Below, piece by piece: positions 1 to 8,816 of a stretch of DNA of 52,470 bases. Under the pieces are notes generated by a model. That model worked only from the letters and a program-made list of their open reading frames with translations. It did not search any database and was not told where the DNA came from. The DNA comes from Clostridiales bacterium. Lineage in GTDB: Bacteria; Bacillota; Clostridia; Tissierellales; GPF-1. How positions within the stretch are numbered: position 1 is the stretch's first letter; the number at the start of each line of letters is the position of its first letter. The stretch spans positions 20,189-72,658 of the forward strand of contig JABXKS010000081.1 of assembly GCA_013619125.1 (NCBI GenBank), in the 5' to 3' direction. The position numbers and the translations under genes are program-made.

Positions 1-32
1 GACACTCGCATTTATGAGTAGGAGGTACTTCA

Positions 33-731
33 ATGGATAACAAGAACCATGACCTTCTGAATAAGATTGAATTGGCGAAGAAAGATCGACAAGCACTAAA
101 CGCCCTTTTAAAGGAGCAGCGGGGGATTGTGGTTCGTGTGGTTGATCAATATCCAATTCCAAATCGTAGAGATGAACATATGCAGGTTGGGATGATCGCC
201 ATGCAAGAAGCGATTATCAAGTATGATGCATCGCGGGGGAAATTTTCTTCTTTTGCTTCACAGGTGGTTCGATCACGGCTGATTGATTATGAACGAACTG
301 TATTTCGTCAGACAAGAAATGAGTCCCTGGAATTGGTGGCGGGAGAAGAACAAGAATTGAGTTATTCGGAAATCCAGCAGGCGATGCAGCGCTATCAACG
401 AGATCAGGAACGAGAATTGATGCAGTTGGAAATTAGCGCGTACGGCCAGGAGTTGGAGGCGTGGGGATTGTCATTTACAGAACTGGTGAAAGTGTCTCCA
501 AAACAGGATCGTCTTCGGCATCGGTATTTTCGCGCGGTTCGGTTTGTTTTGGAATCTCCGGAATTGTTGGAATGGACCAATAGCCATCATAAATTGCCGA
601 TTCAGGCATTGATGGAAGGCATAGATGAAAAGAAACGAAATTTGGAACGAGGCAGGAAATATATCTTATCGATGATTGTTTTGATGCAAGGCGAGTATCC
701 ACGTTTAAAATCACGAATCACGGAGGTGTAG
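33..731 (+). CDS. sigI: RNA polymerase sigma factor SigI
   Basis: 232 aa, the usual length for SigI. The N-terminal half looks like a sigma-70 region 2: the stretch around residues 50-90 (MQVGMIAMQEAIIKYDASRG, then KFSSFASQVVRSRLIDYERT) is the typical core/-10 binding segment. The C-terminal half is the SigI-specific domain that replaces region 4. A good ribosome binding site (AGGAGG) precedes the ATG. In the SigI family this sigma factor is held inactive by the membrane anti-sigma factor RsgI, which is encoded 2 bases downstream, so the two genes form a translationally coupled pair. SigI regulons concern heat and envelope stress in Bacillus and polysaccharide sensing in cellulolytic clostridia; which applies here cannot be told. 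The promoter lies outside the window. Confidence 0.93.
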   Translation: MDNKNHDLLNKIELAKKDRQALNALLKEQRGIVVRVVDQYPIPNRRDEHMQVGMIAMQEAIIKYDASRGKFSSFASQVVRSRLIDYERTVFRQTRNESLELVAGEEQELSYSEIQQAMQRYQRDQERELMQLEISAYGQELEAWGLSFTELVKVSPKQDRLRHRYFRAVRFVLESPELLEWTNSHHKLPIQALMEGIDEKKRNLERGRKYILSMIVLMQGEYPRLKSRITEV

Positions 732-733
732 AG

Positions 734-1714
734 GTGAAGGGAACTATTGTGGAGCAAAAAAAGAAATTTTGGATCGTTCTCGATGAAAAGGGACGATTCC
801 GCAAAGTCTCCATCTACCACACCCTGGGACTTGAAGTCGGTGATCAGATGGAGATTGAGGCGAGTAAGCCGCGAATGAATTGGCGAGGTGCGACGGCGAT
901 TGCCGCAGCCATGGCGATACTATTCAGCGGGTGGCTGTATCAAGTACCATACGGTTTTATGGTGGTCGACATCAACCCGAGTACGGAATTGGTCTATAAT
1001 CGATTTCATCGTGTTCTGCGGGTCAATCCATTGAATGAAGATGCGGAAGGCTTGGTTCAAGTGCAATTGAAACACCGTTCTTTGGAGGACGCTGTCAAGG
1101 AAGTGGTGGCATCAGCCGAGGAAGCTGGATTTTTGAAAAAAGATGGATATGTTTTGTTAACCAATCAAGAGAAGAAAAATCGAATCGATGAAGAAGCCTT
1201 TGTTGAAGAATTGTATCAAGTGATGCTGAATGATGGTTTGGATTTAACCATTGCGGCTTTGGAAGTGACCCAAGCGGAGTATCAAAACGCCAAGGGGATC
1301 GGAGTCTCCCCCGGTAAAGAAATTTTGAGAGAGCAGATCATGTCTCAAAAGGGAGAGATCAAGGAAGCGGGCGGCAACGTTGGTGCATTAATTCGAGAGG
1401 TAAATCGAATCACTAAACCGACAAAAGAAGAGAAGGATGCGGCGCGACTGATTATGCAGGAACAAAAGCGTGAGAAAATCAACGCGGAAGAATCGAATGC
1501 TGGTCAGGGACAGGGACAAGCGGGCAAGAACGAGATGCCGCCAGGACAGGCAAAAAAGGAAGATAATTTGAGTACTGATGAGCCAGAGTCCGAGAAAGAA
1601 GATCAGACGAATGGCAAAGGAAGCCCCGGAGGCAATGAAAATTCCGGAGGTAGTGGAAATTCTGAAAGTAATGGAAATTCCGGAGGCAGTGGCTCGTCAG
1701 GTGGAAATAAATAA
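734..1714 (+). CDS. rsgI: Anti-sigma-I factor RsgI, with a Gly/Ser/Asn-rich C-terminal tail
   Basis: 326 aa, GTG start with GGAGGTG five bases upstream, two bases after sigI. Residues 1-48 are the cytoplasmic RsgI N-terminal (SigI-binding) domain, residues 52-70 form the single membrane helix, and the extracytoplasmic part begins with VPYGFMVVDINPSTELVYNR. The Asn81-Pro82 pair in DINPS matches the Asn-Pro at which RsgI proteins are known to self-cleave before regulated intramembrane proteolysis. After about residue 240 the protein becomes low-complexity: Gln/Gly-rich, acidic, then repeated GGNENSGGSGNS-like units to the end. Many clostridial RsgI proteins carry carbohydrate-binding modules there; none is visible, so polysaccharide sensing is not supported. 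A strong terminator follows. Confidence 0.9.
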   Translation: MKGTIVEQKKKFWIVLDEKGRFRKVSIYHTLGLEVGDQMEIEASKPRMNWRGATAIAAAMAILFSGWLYQVPYGFMVVDINPSTELVYNRFHRVLRVNPLNEDAEGLVQVQLKHRSLEDAVKEVVASAEEAGFLKKDGYVLLTNQEKKNRIDEEAFVEELYQVMLNDGLDLTIAALEVTQAEYQNAKGIGVSPGKEILREQIMSQKGEIKEAGGNVGALIREVNRITKPTKEEKDAARLIMQEQKREKINAEESNAGQGQGQAGKNEMPPGQAKKEDNLSTDEPESEKEDQTNGKGSPGGNENSGGSGNSESNGNSGGSGSSGGNK

Positions 1715-1726
1715 GAGCAAGAAGGA

Positions 1727-1767
1727 AAAGCACCTCCAAGATTGTAAATATTTGGAGGTGCTTTTTG
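1727..1767 (+). terminator. Intrinsic terminator after sigI-rsgI
   Basis: A near-perfect stem of about 13 bp (AAAGCACCTCCAA at 1727-1739 with TTGGAGGTGCTTT at 1752-1764) is followed by a short T run. It closes the sigI-rsgI operon. Confidence 0.85.
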
Positions 1768-1795
1768 TTGCGCTTTTTCCTCTCTTCGTTATAAT
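1768..1795 (+). promoter_or_regulatory. Probable sigma-A promoter of the MFS transporter
   Basis: TTGCGC at 1768-1773 and a perfect TATAAT at 1790-1795 are 16 bp apart, directly after the rsgI terminator and 18 bp before the next start codon. The -10 is convincing, the -35 only moderate. Confidence 0.55.
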
Positions 1796-1813
1796 AAAAG
1801 GAGAGGTGATGGG

Positions 1814-3037
1814 ATGAAAAGTAATCAGCGAGTGAATATGATCAATGGAATTTTTTTGGCACTTGCCTTGAATTTGACGAAGCCGTATAATGCGAAATTT
1901 GTATTGCGATTGGGCGGAAGCGATTATCATGTTGCCATGATTTCGTCGTTGCCAGCCATTGTTGCGGCATTGAGTTTGATTCCCATATCGATTTGGATTG
2001 AACAGGCGGAAGATCAACAAAAGCGCACGGCAATATTGATGTTTCTGCATAAATTGTTTTATTTAGGGATGGCGTTGTTGCCATTTTTCCATGGGGTCGA
2101 TCGAGCGGCGATCTTTGTATTGTGCGTCGGGTTTATGAATCTGCCTTTTGCGGCGGCGCAGTTGGGGCATCAATCCTATATCGGTGAGATCTTTTCTCCG
2201 ACGGAGCGTGGGGGTGCAATGAGCCTTCGCAATCGAGCATCGGATCTGGCGCGGCTTATGGTGATGATTGCAACGGGACAGTTGATGCTGTGGATTCCGA
2301 AGACCAACCAAGATTTTATTCAGCTCTATCAAATATTCTTTCTATTGGCATTTTTGATTGGACTCGGAGAAGTGATCAGCTTTATGCGGTTTCCTAAGAT
2401 TACCCCCGCTGAAAGGGTTGAAGGGCGCGGGTTGAAATTGGTACAAGAGGTTTTAAAGGGTCTGCCAAAGGAAAAGGGATTTTTATTGTATACGGCATGC
2501 GCCTTGGTTTTCTATTTTGGATGGCAGATGGGCTGGCCGCTGTTTAGTTTATATATGATTCAAAATTTGGGGGCGGATGAGTTTTGGCTGAGTGTGATTT
2601 CAGTATCCGCAAGTCTATTCAGTATTTTATCAGTGACCTTTTGGGCGAAGCTGGCGGATGAAAAGGGAAATCACACGGTCATTGTGATGACCACATTTTT
2701 GATGGCGTTAACGCCCATCGTATTTGCGTTTACCAAGAGTCTGCCGATGATGGCTTTACTTCAAATCATTCCAGGCACGGCGACCTCGGGGACTATTTTG
2801 GTTTTATTCAATAGCCTTTTGGAGGTGACACCGACAAAAAACCGCATGATCTATTTGGCATTTTTCACAACGGCCGTTAATATTTCAGCTAGTATTGCGC
2901 CTGTTTTCAGCGTTTGGATTAAGAGTCAAACTGCGATTGTGCCGGCCCTCCTGATTACTGGGGCTGTAAGGATGGCAGGATGTGCAGCATTGTATTTCAG
3001 AAGAAAAGTAAGTGTGGAAAGGATCCTTCCCGGGTAA
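1814..3037 (+). CDS. MFS-type transporter
   Basis: 407 aa, about 12 predicted hydrophobic helices in two halves, the usual size of a major facilitator superfamily permease. The helix 1 region is MINGIFLALALNLTKPYNAK. A loop near residue 130 (SPTERGGAMSLRNRASDLAR) resembles the helix 4-5 region of MFS drug or sugar efflux proteins, and the central loop between helices 6 and 7 is cytoplasmic and charged (about residues 195-220). The start follows GGAGAGGTGATGGG. It is a single-gene unit with its own promoter; msrB follows 21 bases later and may be cotranscribed. The substrate cannot be predicted. Confidence 0.75.
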   Translation: MKSNQRVNMINGIFLALALNLTKPYNAKFVLRLGGSDYHVAMISSLPAIVAALSLIPISIWIEQAEDQQKRTAILMFLHKLFYLGMALLPFFHGVDRAAIFVLCVGFMNLPFAAAQLGHQSYIGEIFSPTERGGAMSLRNRASDLARLMVMIATGQLMLWIPKTNQDFIQLYQIFFLLAFLIGLGEVISFMRFPKITPAERVEGRGLKLVQEVLKGLPKEKGFLLYTACALVFYFGWQMGWPLFSLYMIQNLGADEFWLSVISVSASLFSILSVTFWAKLADEKGNHTVIVMTTFLMALTPIVFAFTKSLPMMALLQIIPGTATSGTILVLFNSLLEVTPTKNRMIYLAFFTTAVNISASIAPVFSVWIKSQTAIVPALLITGAVRMAGCAALYFRRKVSVERILPG

Positions 3038-3058
3038 TAGTTTAAGGGAGGGATAAGC

Positions 3059-3514
3059 ATGAAAGATTTAAAGAAATATGAAGTGAAAAATCGAAAAGAT
3101 AGATTGAAGCACTTATCGGAGAGGCAGGTAGAAATTACGCAAAACTCCGGTACAGAGCATCCCTTTGACAATGAGTTTTGGGATGAGAAACGGGAGGGGA
3201 TCTATGTGGATTTACTCTCGGGAGAACCGCTTTTTTCTTCCTTGGACAAGTATGATGCCGGGTGTGGATGGCCAAGTTTTACCAAGCCGATTCATCGAGA
3301 GTTGATTATTGAAAAACGAGATTTTCATCATTTTATGGTGAGAACCGAGGTGCGAAGTCGATATGGCGATGCGCATTTGGGCCATGTTTTTCCCGATGGT
3401 CCTCAACCTGCGGGACTCAGATATTGTATCAACTCCACGTCCCTGCGTTTTATTCCGAAGGAAGAGATGGAAGTAAAAGGATATGGAGAGTACCTGCATC
3501 TCTTTCACACATAG
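3059..3514 (+). CDS. msrB: Peptide-methionine (R)-S-oxide reductase MsrB
   Basis: 151 aa, the typical single-domain length. It reduces the R-sulfoxide of methionine in proteins. The family blocks are all present: [20 protein letters not shown] (residues 56-74), [17 protein letters not shown] (about 99-115) and [11 protein letters not shown] (121-131). Cys123 is the catalytic cysteine (not selenocysteine here) and Cys69 in GCGWPSF is the likely resolving cysteine. The two CXXC zinc-binding pairs of many MsrB proteins are absent, as in the Bacillus-type enzymes. The start has GGGAGGGATAAGC upstream. A terminator follows immediately. Confidence 0.95.
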   Translation: MKDLKKYEVKNRKDRLKHLSERQVEITQNSGTEHPFDNEFWDEKREGIYVDLLSGEPLFSSLDKYDAGCGWPSFTKPIHRELIIEKRDFHHFMVRTEVRSRYGDAHLGHVFPDGPQPAGLRYCINSTSLRFIPKEEMEVKGYGEYLHLFHT

Positions 3515-3515
3515 A

Positions 3516-3547
3516 AAATGCTGCGATTTCTCGCAGCATTTTTTTAT
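3516..3547. terminator. Bidirectional terminator between msrB and the convergent membrane-protein gene
   Basis: A perfect 10-bp stem (AATGCTGCGA at 3517-3526, TCGCAGCATT at 3531-3540) with a 4-base loop is followed by T7 on the + strand. It is flanked by A residues on the other side, so it can also serve the - strand gene ending at 3544. Confidence 0.85.
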
Positions 3548-4302
3548 TCATCGTCACGATGGATTTCTTTTGTGGAATAATGGATCTTGGGTTTACGTTT
3601 TTGTGGTTTTTCAGTGGTTGGTTCCTCTGGATCCGAGTCTTCTTCGGCGGGGAACTCTTGGCTGAAGGTCATGGTTTCGTCTTCTTCTCCTTGTTTCTTT
3701 TTATTTCCGGGCTGAAAAAGCAGATAAAAACCGATGATGACAAAGAGGATGGGAACGGCGCCAATCTTAAGCAGATTTTCAACTTCCGGTGTCATGATGT
3801 TCGCCGTGATAAAGAGGACAATACCAATCATCAAAATGATTATGCCTGCGCCGAGAAGGCGGTTGGATTGCAATCGCTCTTTCTCGAAAAGATAGGTCGT
3901 CATAAAACCGGCACCCAGCAGAATGAAAAACAATCCGTCAGAAGGAAGATCTGTCCATTCGGAAAGCAATTGATTGATGCCGATAATCGTTAAGACCATG
4001 CCGGGATAGATGTATCCGTTTCCTTTTTTTGTAAAATAGAGCAGGTAGAACAGTCCGCCCAAGATCAGCAGGATAAAACTCGAAGAGATGGACAGGTCCA
4101 AGATATTGTTGAGTCCCAAGCCCACAAGGAAGACGCCGATTAGAAGATTGAATGCTCCTTTGTTCGTGCCGTAGCTTGCAAGGAAAGCCCCTCCACAGGC
4201 AACTAAAAAGACCTCGGCACCAACGAAGTCATAGCGGATTAGCAATAAGGAAATCCCGAATAGGATTAAAAGCGTTGCAATAAAGACATTATTTTTATTC
4301 AT
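3544..4302 (-). CDS. Polytopic membrane protein with acidic C-terminal tail (LiaF/DUF5668-like membrane region)
   Basis: 252 aa from the ATG at 4302, chosen because AGGAGG lies just upstream on the - strand; the reading frame runs open to 4395 without another good start. Roughly residues 5-205 are eight short, closely spaced hydrophobic helices arranged as repeated pairs (ILFGISLLL, LLIGVFLVGLG, GMVLTIIGINQ, GAGIIILMIGIVLF), a pattern seen in LiaF-type and DUF5668 membrane regions. The last 45 residues are a charged cytoplasmic tail, first acidic (GEEDE, PAEEDSDPEEP), then basic (KPQKRKPKIH). It looks like an envelope protein of unknown role. A TATAAT-like -10 with TTGG before it lies at 4348-4353 on the - strand. 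Confidence 0.6.
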   Translation of the reverse strand: MNKNNVFIATLLILFGISLLLIRYDFVGAEVFLVACGGAFLASYGTNKGAFNLLIGVFLVGLGLNNILDLSISSSFILLILGGLFYLLYFTKKGNGYIYPGMVLTIIGINQLLSEWTDLPSDGLFFILLGAGFMTTYLFEKERLQSNRLLGAGIIILMIGIVLFITANIMTPEVENLLKIGAVPILFVIIGFYLLFQPGNKKKQGEEDETMTFSQEFPAEEDSDPEEPTTEKPQKRKPKIHYSTKEIHRDDE

Positions 4303-4409
4303 TTGAACCTCCTGATTTTGATTCTTATGTTCTGGGTTACTACTTTTATTATACCAAGATATGGTAGGTTCATTCGATATAATTGATAAATTCACAAAGA
4401 TTTTAAATA

Positions 4410-4475
4410 AAAATGAGCCATGGAGTCAATATCCTTAAAATAAATGTTTGAAAGGAGGACTCCATGGCTCATTTT
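4410..4475. terminator. 18-bp perfect inverted repeat, terminator of the hydrogenase operon
   Basis: AAAATGAGCCATGGAGTC at 4410-4427 is exactly complementary to 4458-4475, with a 30-base loop. On the - strand the stem is followed by a T-rich tract, so it should end the transcript of the hydrogenase operon whose last gene stops at 4479. An 18-bp perfect stem is unusually long for an intrinsic terminator. Confidence 0.75.
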
Positions 4476-4478
4476 CTT

Positions 4479-5924
4479 TTATTTATGTCGATGAAGGGAG
4501 ATTTTCTGTAAGTCAAATACGCGCAAGGCGTCTTGTTGATCTTCTTCCATGGCGAGTTTTCCATAGGTTGAGACTGCTTTTTTATCTTTCGGACCATGGT
4601 GCATAGTAACTGGTCCTTTGATGCAGCCGCCGACGCAGGCCATTCCTTCAATGAAGTTTGCTGTCTGTCGATTGAACTTCGTCAATTTTAAGGCCTTGTC
4701 GCATTCCTTGATACCATCGCAAGCCAGACTCTTGATCTCTAGTCCCAAATTCAATTGTTCTGCCGCATGTTTGACGGATTCTGTCAATCCACCGGTCGAA
4801 GCGAAAATTCGTCCATAATAGGAGGCATTGTTTAACGGGATTGGATCAAGCTCTTCCAAGGCAATTCCCTTCGCGTCGATCATGGCTGAAAGTTCTTCGA
4901 AGGTCAACACGTACTCCGTGTCTCCCAGAAGATCTGCCTGTTTCTTTTCGGATTTCTTTGCGACACAGGGTCCAATAAATACTGTAATTGCGTCTGGATC
5001 GACTTTTTTAATCAATCGAGAGGTCGCAATCATGGGAGAAACCGTTGTGGACACCAATTCTTTCAATTCTGGATACTCGTGATTGACATACTGGACAAAG
5101 GCAGGACAGCAAGAGCTTGTCATCACGGAATGAGACTGCAAATGAGTCACCAATTCCTTTGTTTCTTCTATGGAAACGAGATCTGCACCCAGGGCGACTT
5201 CGACTACATCTTTAAATCCAAGGGCCTTAATTCCGGCGATGATTTGTCCGAGTTCTGCTGAATTGTACTGGGTGGAGAAGGCGGGGGCAACCATGGCATA
5301 GACGGGTCGTTTTCCCTGTAGGCTTTCGATGATCTCTGTGATTTCTGACTTATCCTGAATGGCGCCGAAGGGACATTGATACACACAGGCACCGCATTCA
5401 ATGCATTTGTCGGGATTAATAACAGCCTTTTTATCTTCGTTGATTTCGATAGCTCCCGTTGGGCATGCCCGTCTGCAGGGTCTCATCACATCGGAGATGG
5501 CGTTGTAGGGACAAGCCTTCGCACAACGTCCGCATTCGATACACTTGCTATGATCCATAATCGCTTTTCCACCGATATACGTGATGGCGTCTACGGGACA
5601 GGCTTGCTCGCATCGATGTGCCAAGCAGCCTCGGCAGTTCTCATTGATGGTAAATCGTTGCACCGGACATTGGTCACAGGCGGAATCAAGTACCTCCACA
5701 ATCAATGGATTGGCGGTGTCGCCGCCTTCCGCCATGCGGATCCTTTCCTTTGTCACTTCGCGCTCATGATAGACACAGCAGCGGAATCTTGGCTCAGGGC
5801 CGGGGTTCAGGAGTAGGGGGATCACTTTCTTTCCTTTTTTTAAATTGTTTTCGAAGGAAAACTGCGCCACTTCACGCAGAACCTCGTACTTTACGAATTG
5901 CACTTGATTTTCAAATACTCTCAT
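4479..5924 (-). CDS. Monomeric [FeFe] hydrogenase, group B-like, with multi-cluster ferredoxin region
   Basis: 481 aa. The C-terminal two thirds are an H-cluster domain with all three signature loops: L1 TSSCCPAF (Cys272, Cys273), L2 GPCVAKK (Cys320) and L3 EGMACVGGCIKGP (Cys430, Cys434). Both the ligating cysteine and the preceding proton-relay cysteine of L1 are kept, so catalytic H2 turnover is plausible. The N-terminal 190 residues carry many cysteines in ferredoxin-like spacing: CDQC (83-86), C97/C100/C105/C109, C128/C131/C134/C138, C150/C154, C174/C177/C180/C184. This arrangement resembles the group B enzymes of anaerobic Firmicutes. It is the last gene of the four-gene operon and starts 10 bases after the phosphatase gene. 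Electron partner unknown; ferredoxin is likely. Confidence 0.88.
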   Translation of the reverse strand: MRVFENQVQFVKYEVLREVAQFSFENNLKKGKKVIPLLLNPGPEPRFRCCVYHEREVTKERIRMAEGGDTANPLIVEVLDSACDQCPVQRFTINENCRGCLAHRCEQACPVDAITYIGGKAIMDHSKCIECGRCAKACPYNAISDVMRPCRRACPTGAIEINEDKKAVINPDKCIECGACVYQCPFGAIQDKSEITEIIESLQGKRPVYAMVAPAFSTQYNSAELGQIIAGIKALGFKDVVEVALGADLVSIEETKELVTHLQSHSVMTSSCCPAFVQYVNHEYPELKELVSTTVSPMIATSRLIKKVDPDAITVFIGPCVAKKSEKKQADLLGDTEYVLTFEELSAMIDAKGIALEELDPIPLNNASYYGRIFASTGGLTESVKHAAEQLNLGLEIKSLACDGIKECDKALKLTKFNRQTANFIEGMACVGGCIKGPVTMHHGPKDKKAVSTYGKLAMEEDQQDALRVFDLQKISLHRHK

Positions 5925-5934
5925 GGGTCACCTC

Positions 5935-7089
5935 TTAAAATCTATGGACTTCGACTTCTTTACCGATTTTTTTCAATTCCTCGATCAAGGATTCTACCAC
6001 ATGCATCTTGATACTCAAGGCAGCGGGGAAGTCTGGATTCTGGTGGGCAGGGTTGATGGCCCGGCCGATAAAGAATTGAATATGGGTAGAGTCGTTGATA
6101 AGCAATTTTGCCAGACGGGTTGCACCGTCTTCGCGCGTTGGGTCATAGCCCGGCAGTTTCTGCCTAAAGGCTTCTAATCGATCGATTGTTTTTTGCAGGG
6201 TCAATACGCCTTCAGTGACCAGGTCGATCCCCCTGATCTTTGCAACGGGTGGAATCTCTGGATCCAAATAATCCAAGCATGTTTCAATATCCCGGTGGAG
6301 TTCCCGTCCAATAATATTGGCGGCTGTGCCGCCGCAGACAATCTTTTTGCCTTGCTGCTTGATAAACTTTTGAACAAGATATGAATCGTCATCTGGATCG
6401 ATGGGAGGGCCCGTAAACAGGCTGAGGGTCTCTGGCGCTCGCAGTTTAACCGTAACTGCCGTCGTATCATCACCTGGATGATAATTGTATAGTTTCGCGC
6501 AGGCATCGATCAGCCGCTGATTCAATTGATCCGCCGTCTTGACGGTTTGTCGCGATAGAAAGCTGGCGACGTGTTCCCATTCCCATCCGTGATTCAGTGT
6601 TTCACCCACGCCTGCATGGATGACGCCGTCGCTGCACAGAGTTAGGCTGTCGCCTTCTTGCAATTGAAAACTGGATCGTTGAACGATTTTGCCGTCAAAG
6701 GAGATTTCCCGTTTTTCAATCGGCAGGATTTTTCCTTTCCGGAGTACAAAGATCGGCGGATTGTCGTATTCCAGCATGACACAGGTGCCTTCTGGTTCAA
6801 TGGCGATGACACCAAAGGTGGAATAGGCGATCTTTCGTACTTGGCAGACCGGCAGAGTTTTCATTAGGGTATCCAGGGTTTCTTCAATTGATTCTCCCTT
6901 AATCAACATGGTCCCTGCGATTTTAGTGGTCATGGTGGCCAGGATGTTGGCTTTTACACCACTTCCCAGTCCGTCCGCTAAAACGATAACGGTCCGGTTG
7001 GTATCGCGAAACACCTCAACTTTGTCACCGCAGAGCTCCTCGCCGACTTTGTTTAGACTTTGGGTTGCGATATCAATGTAATAGCTCAT
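5935..7089 (-). CDS. SpoIIE/PP2C-type serine phosphatase of the hydrogenase operon
   Basis: 384 aa. Residues 1-215 form a PP2C-like phosphatase domain of the SpoIIE type, with the metal-binding aspartates in LADGLGSG (Asp39), CSDGV (Asp154) and HPGDDTT (Asp207/208). Residues 220-384 are a conserved but unassigned extension, so the protein is longer than a bare PP2C. No membrane segment is visible, so it is cytoplasmic. Its ATG overlaps the stop of the sensory hydrogenase gene by one base (TAATG), which indicates tight coupling. Phosphatase-linked group C hydrogenases are known as a genomic class, and the inferred role is to pass a hydrogen or redox signal to a phosphorylated protein. The target is unknown. 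Confidence 0.85.
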   Translation of the reverse strand: MSYYIDIATQSLNKVGEELCGDKVEVFRDTNRTVIVLADGLGSGVKANILATMTTKIAGTMLIKGESIEETLDTLMKTLPVCQVRKIAYSTFGVIAIEPEGTCVMLEYDNPPIFVLRKGKILPIEKREISFDGKIVQRSSFQLQEGDSLTLCSDGVIHAGVGETLNHGWEWEHVASFLSRQTVKTADQLNQRLIDACAKLYNYHPGDDTTAVTVKLRAPETLSLFTGPPIDPDDDSYLVQKFIKQQGKKIVCGGTAANIIGRELHRDIETCLDYLDPEIPPVAKIRGIDLVTEGVLTLQKTIDRLEAFRQKLPGYDPTREDGATRLAKLLINDSTHIQFFIGRAINPAHQNPDFPAALSIKMHVVESLIEELKKIGKEVEVHRF

Positions 7090-8816
7090 TAAAAATCTCC
7101 TTCGTCGGCCAAAACGATGTCTTTGAGATGGTTGAGATTGATTTTGGTGTCTGCGGTGGTTTCGCCAAGAAGGCTTGCGATTTCCTGAGCGACACGCATT
7201 TGTTTTTCAATAACGTTTTGACAGGTCATGATTGTTTCGCGTTTGACGCGCATCAATTCAACCTGGTTTTTTTCTGCCTGAGTGACATCGGCCAAGATGC
7301 CTAGAATCAGATTATCTTTTTCCAAGAATACGATGTTGACGATAAAGGTCTTATGAATCGATGGGAACGGAATCCGTTGCCCAAGGATATTTTCTTTGGT
7401 GTCCCGTACTTGTTGAAAGAGATCTTCATCTAAAAATGCTGCGATGGGGAAGTCCTTTACAGGGCTGCTTTCGGGATTAAAGGCTTGATCAAAGGCTGGA
7501 TTGACATCTCGGATCATCAAGTCGTGATCCAGAATGACAATGCTGTTTGGGGTTGAATCAAAGATCACCGATTGCATACTTTCCGCTTTTTGACGGAGAT
7601 ATGGCATGCACATCTGCCCATCGGAAATGCCCATAACAACTGCTTTTGCTTTTTCTCGGCAGGTATCGTACCCGCAAGCGCCGCAATTTAACTGATCCTG
7701 CTTGGTGTACTTGCCCATGCGGGTCAAAGCACTCTGGATATCCGCTTCTGTCGCAATATCGTAGCAGAGATTTTTTGCCTCAAAGGTTTTTGAAAGATCT
7801 AGATGATCGAAATCGAACTGATTCTTCTTTCTTGCCTCCTTGAGGGTCTTCTTTGTATCTACATATTGATGGAGACGCATTTCTCGCTCAAAATGGCAGG
7901 TGCCATCAGCGGGCATTCCGGGCCCGTTGATGCAGGAGCCGCTGCAGATGTTGATTTCGATGCAATATCGATCTAGGGCGCCTTTTCTCATGGCATCGAG
8001 AATATCCTTGCACTCCTCAATTCCATCAACGCGAACATATTTATATTGATGATTGATGCGTGTTCGAAAATCACTTTTGAATAAACTGCCTCCAAGGGGA
8101 TAGGCGCAGCCGCGCTTTGTTGAGACATGATCAAAAGGAGTGGGTGTTAGCTGAGACAAGGTCACTTTTTCTGAAGCAAACCAATCCCTTAGCTCTTCAA
8201 AGGTGATCACGGCATCGATAACTCCGCGATGTTGAAAGCCTTCGGCCTCCACTTTTTTTGCCATGCAGGGGCCGATAAAGACCACATAGGCGTTTTCGAA
8301 GCGCTCCTTCAATAATTTTCCATGCGCAATCATGGGAGAAACTACCGGCAACATAAACTTAATGGATTCCGGATAGTATTGCTCCACCAAATAGTTTGCG
8401 GAAGGACAGCTGGTTGTAATCAGATTTTTTTTATCGCCAACCTCAATAAAGGCTTCGTAGGCTTGAGAAACGACCTCGGCGCCAATCGCTGTTTCCTCGA
8501 CATGAGTAAAGCCCAGATATTTCAGAGCGGTTACAATCTGACTTGGATCATCCATGGGAAATGCGGATGCAAAGGAGGGTGCGATGGAAACAATCACACG
8601 GCGATCCGATCGGATTGCCAACTTGACCTTGTCTAGGTCTTGAGCAATTTTCAGGGCGCCCTGGGGACATACCACTTGGCATCTTCCGCACTTGATGCAA
8701 AGTTCATTGATAATCTCGCGGCGATCTCCCAGAAAGGCAATGGCTTTGGTTGGGCAGGTGCGCAAGCACTTATAGCATTCATCGCATTTTTCTTTGTCGA
8801 AATCGATGAAAGACAT
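7089..8816 (-). CDS. Sensory-type (group C) [FeFe] hydrogenase with PAS domain (HydS-like)
   Basis: 575 aa. Order of domains: two [4Fe-4S] ferredoxin motifs (Cys11/14/17/21 and Cys40/43/46/50), an H-cluster domain (about 70-310), a further Fe-S motif NCGACGYDTC (Cys378, 381, 386, with Cys403), a PAS domain (about 415-515), and a helical C-terminal segment. H-cluster ligands are present: Cys137 in L1, Cys184 in GPCMAKK, Cys291 and Cys295 in NICSGSCINGPG. L1 reads TTSCPS, so the proton-relay cysteine of catalytic enzymes is replaced by Ser136. Together with the PAS domain this points to a low-turnover H2/redox sensor. It is flanked by a [2Fe-2S] protein gene upstream and a phosphatase gene downstream in one operon. 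Confidence 0.88.
   Translation of the reverse strand: MSFIDFDKEKCDECYKCLRTCPTKAIAFLGDRREIINELCIKCGRCQVVCPQGALKIAQDLDKVKLAIRSDRRVIVSIAPSFASAFPMDDPSQIVTALKYLGFTHVEETAIGAEVVSQAYEAFIEVGDKKNLITTSCPSANYLVEQYYPESIKFMLPVVSPMIAHGKLLKERFENAYVVFIGPCMAKKVEAEGFQHRGVIDAVITFEELRDWFASEKVTLSQLTPTPFDHVSTKRGCAYPLGGSLFKSDFRTRINHQYKYVRVDGIEECKDILDAMRKGALDRYCIEINICSGSCINGPGMPADGTCHFEREMRLHQYVDTKKTLKEARKKNQFDFDHLDLSKTFEAKNLCYDIATEADIQSALTRMGKYTKQDQLNCGACGYDTCREKAKAVVMGISDGQMCMPYLRQKAESMQSVIFDSTPNSIVILDHDLMIRDVNPAFDQAFNPESSPVKDFPIAAFLDEDLFQQVRDTKENILGQRIPFPSIHKTFIVNIVFLEKDNLILGILADVTQAEKNQVELMRVKRETIMTCQNVIEKQMRVAQEIASLLGETTADTKINLNHLKDIVLADEGDF

Noticed and set aside
3544-4395. Longer N-terminus of the polytopic membrane protein (start at 4395)
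   Set aside because: The extra 31 residues are polar and unconserved-looking, and AGGAGG sits right before the ATG at 4302.
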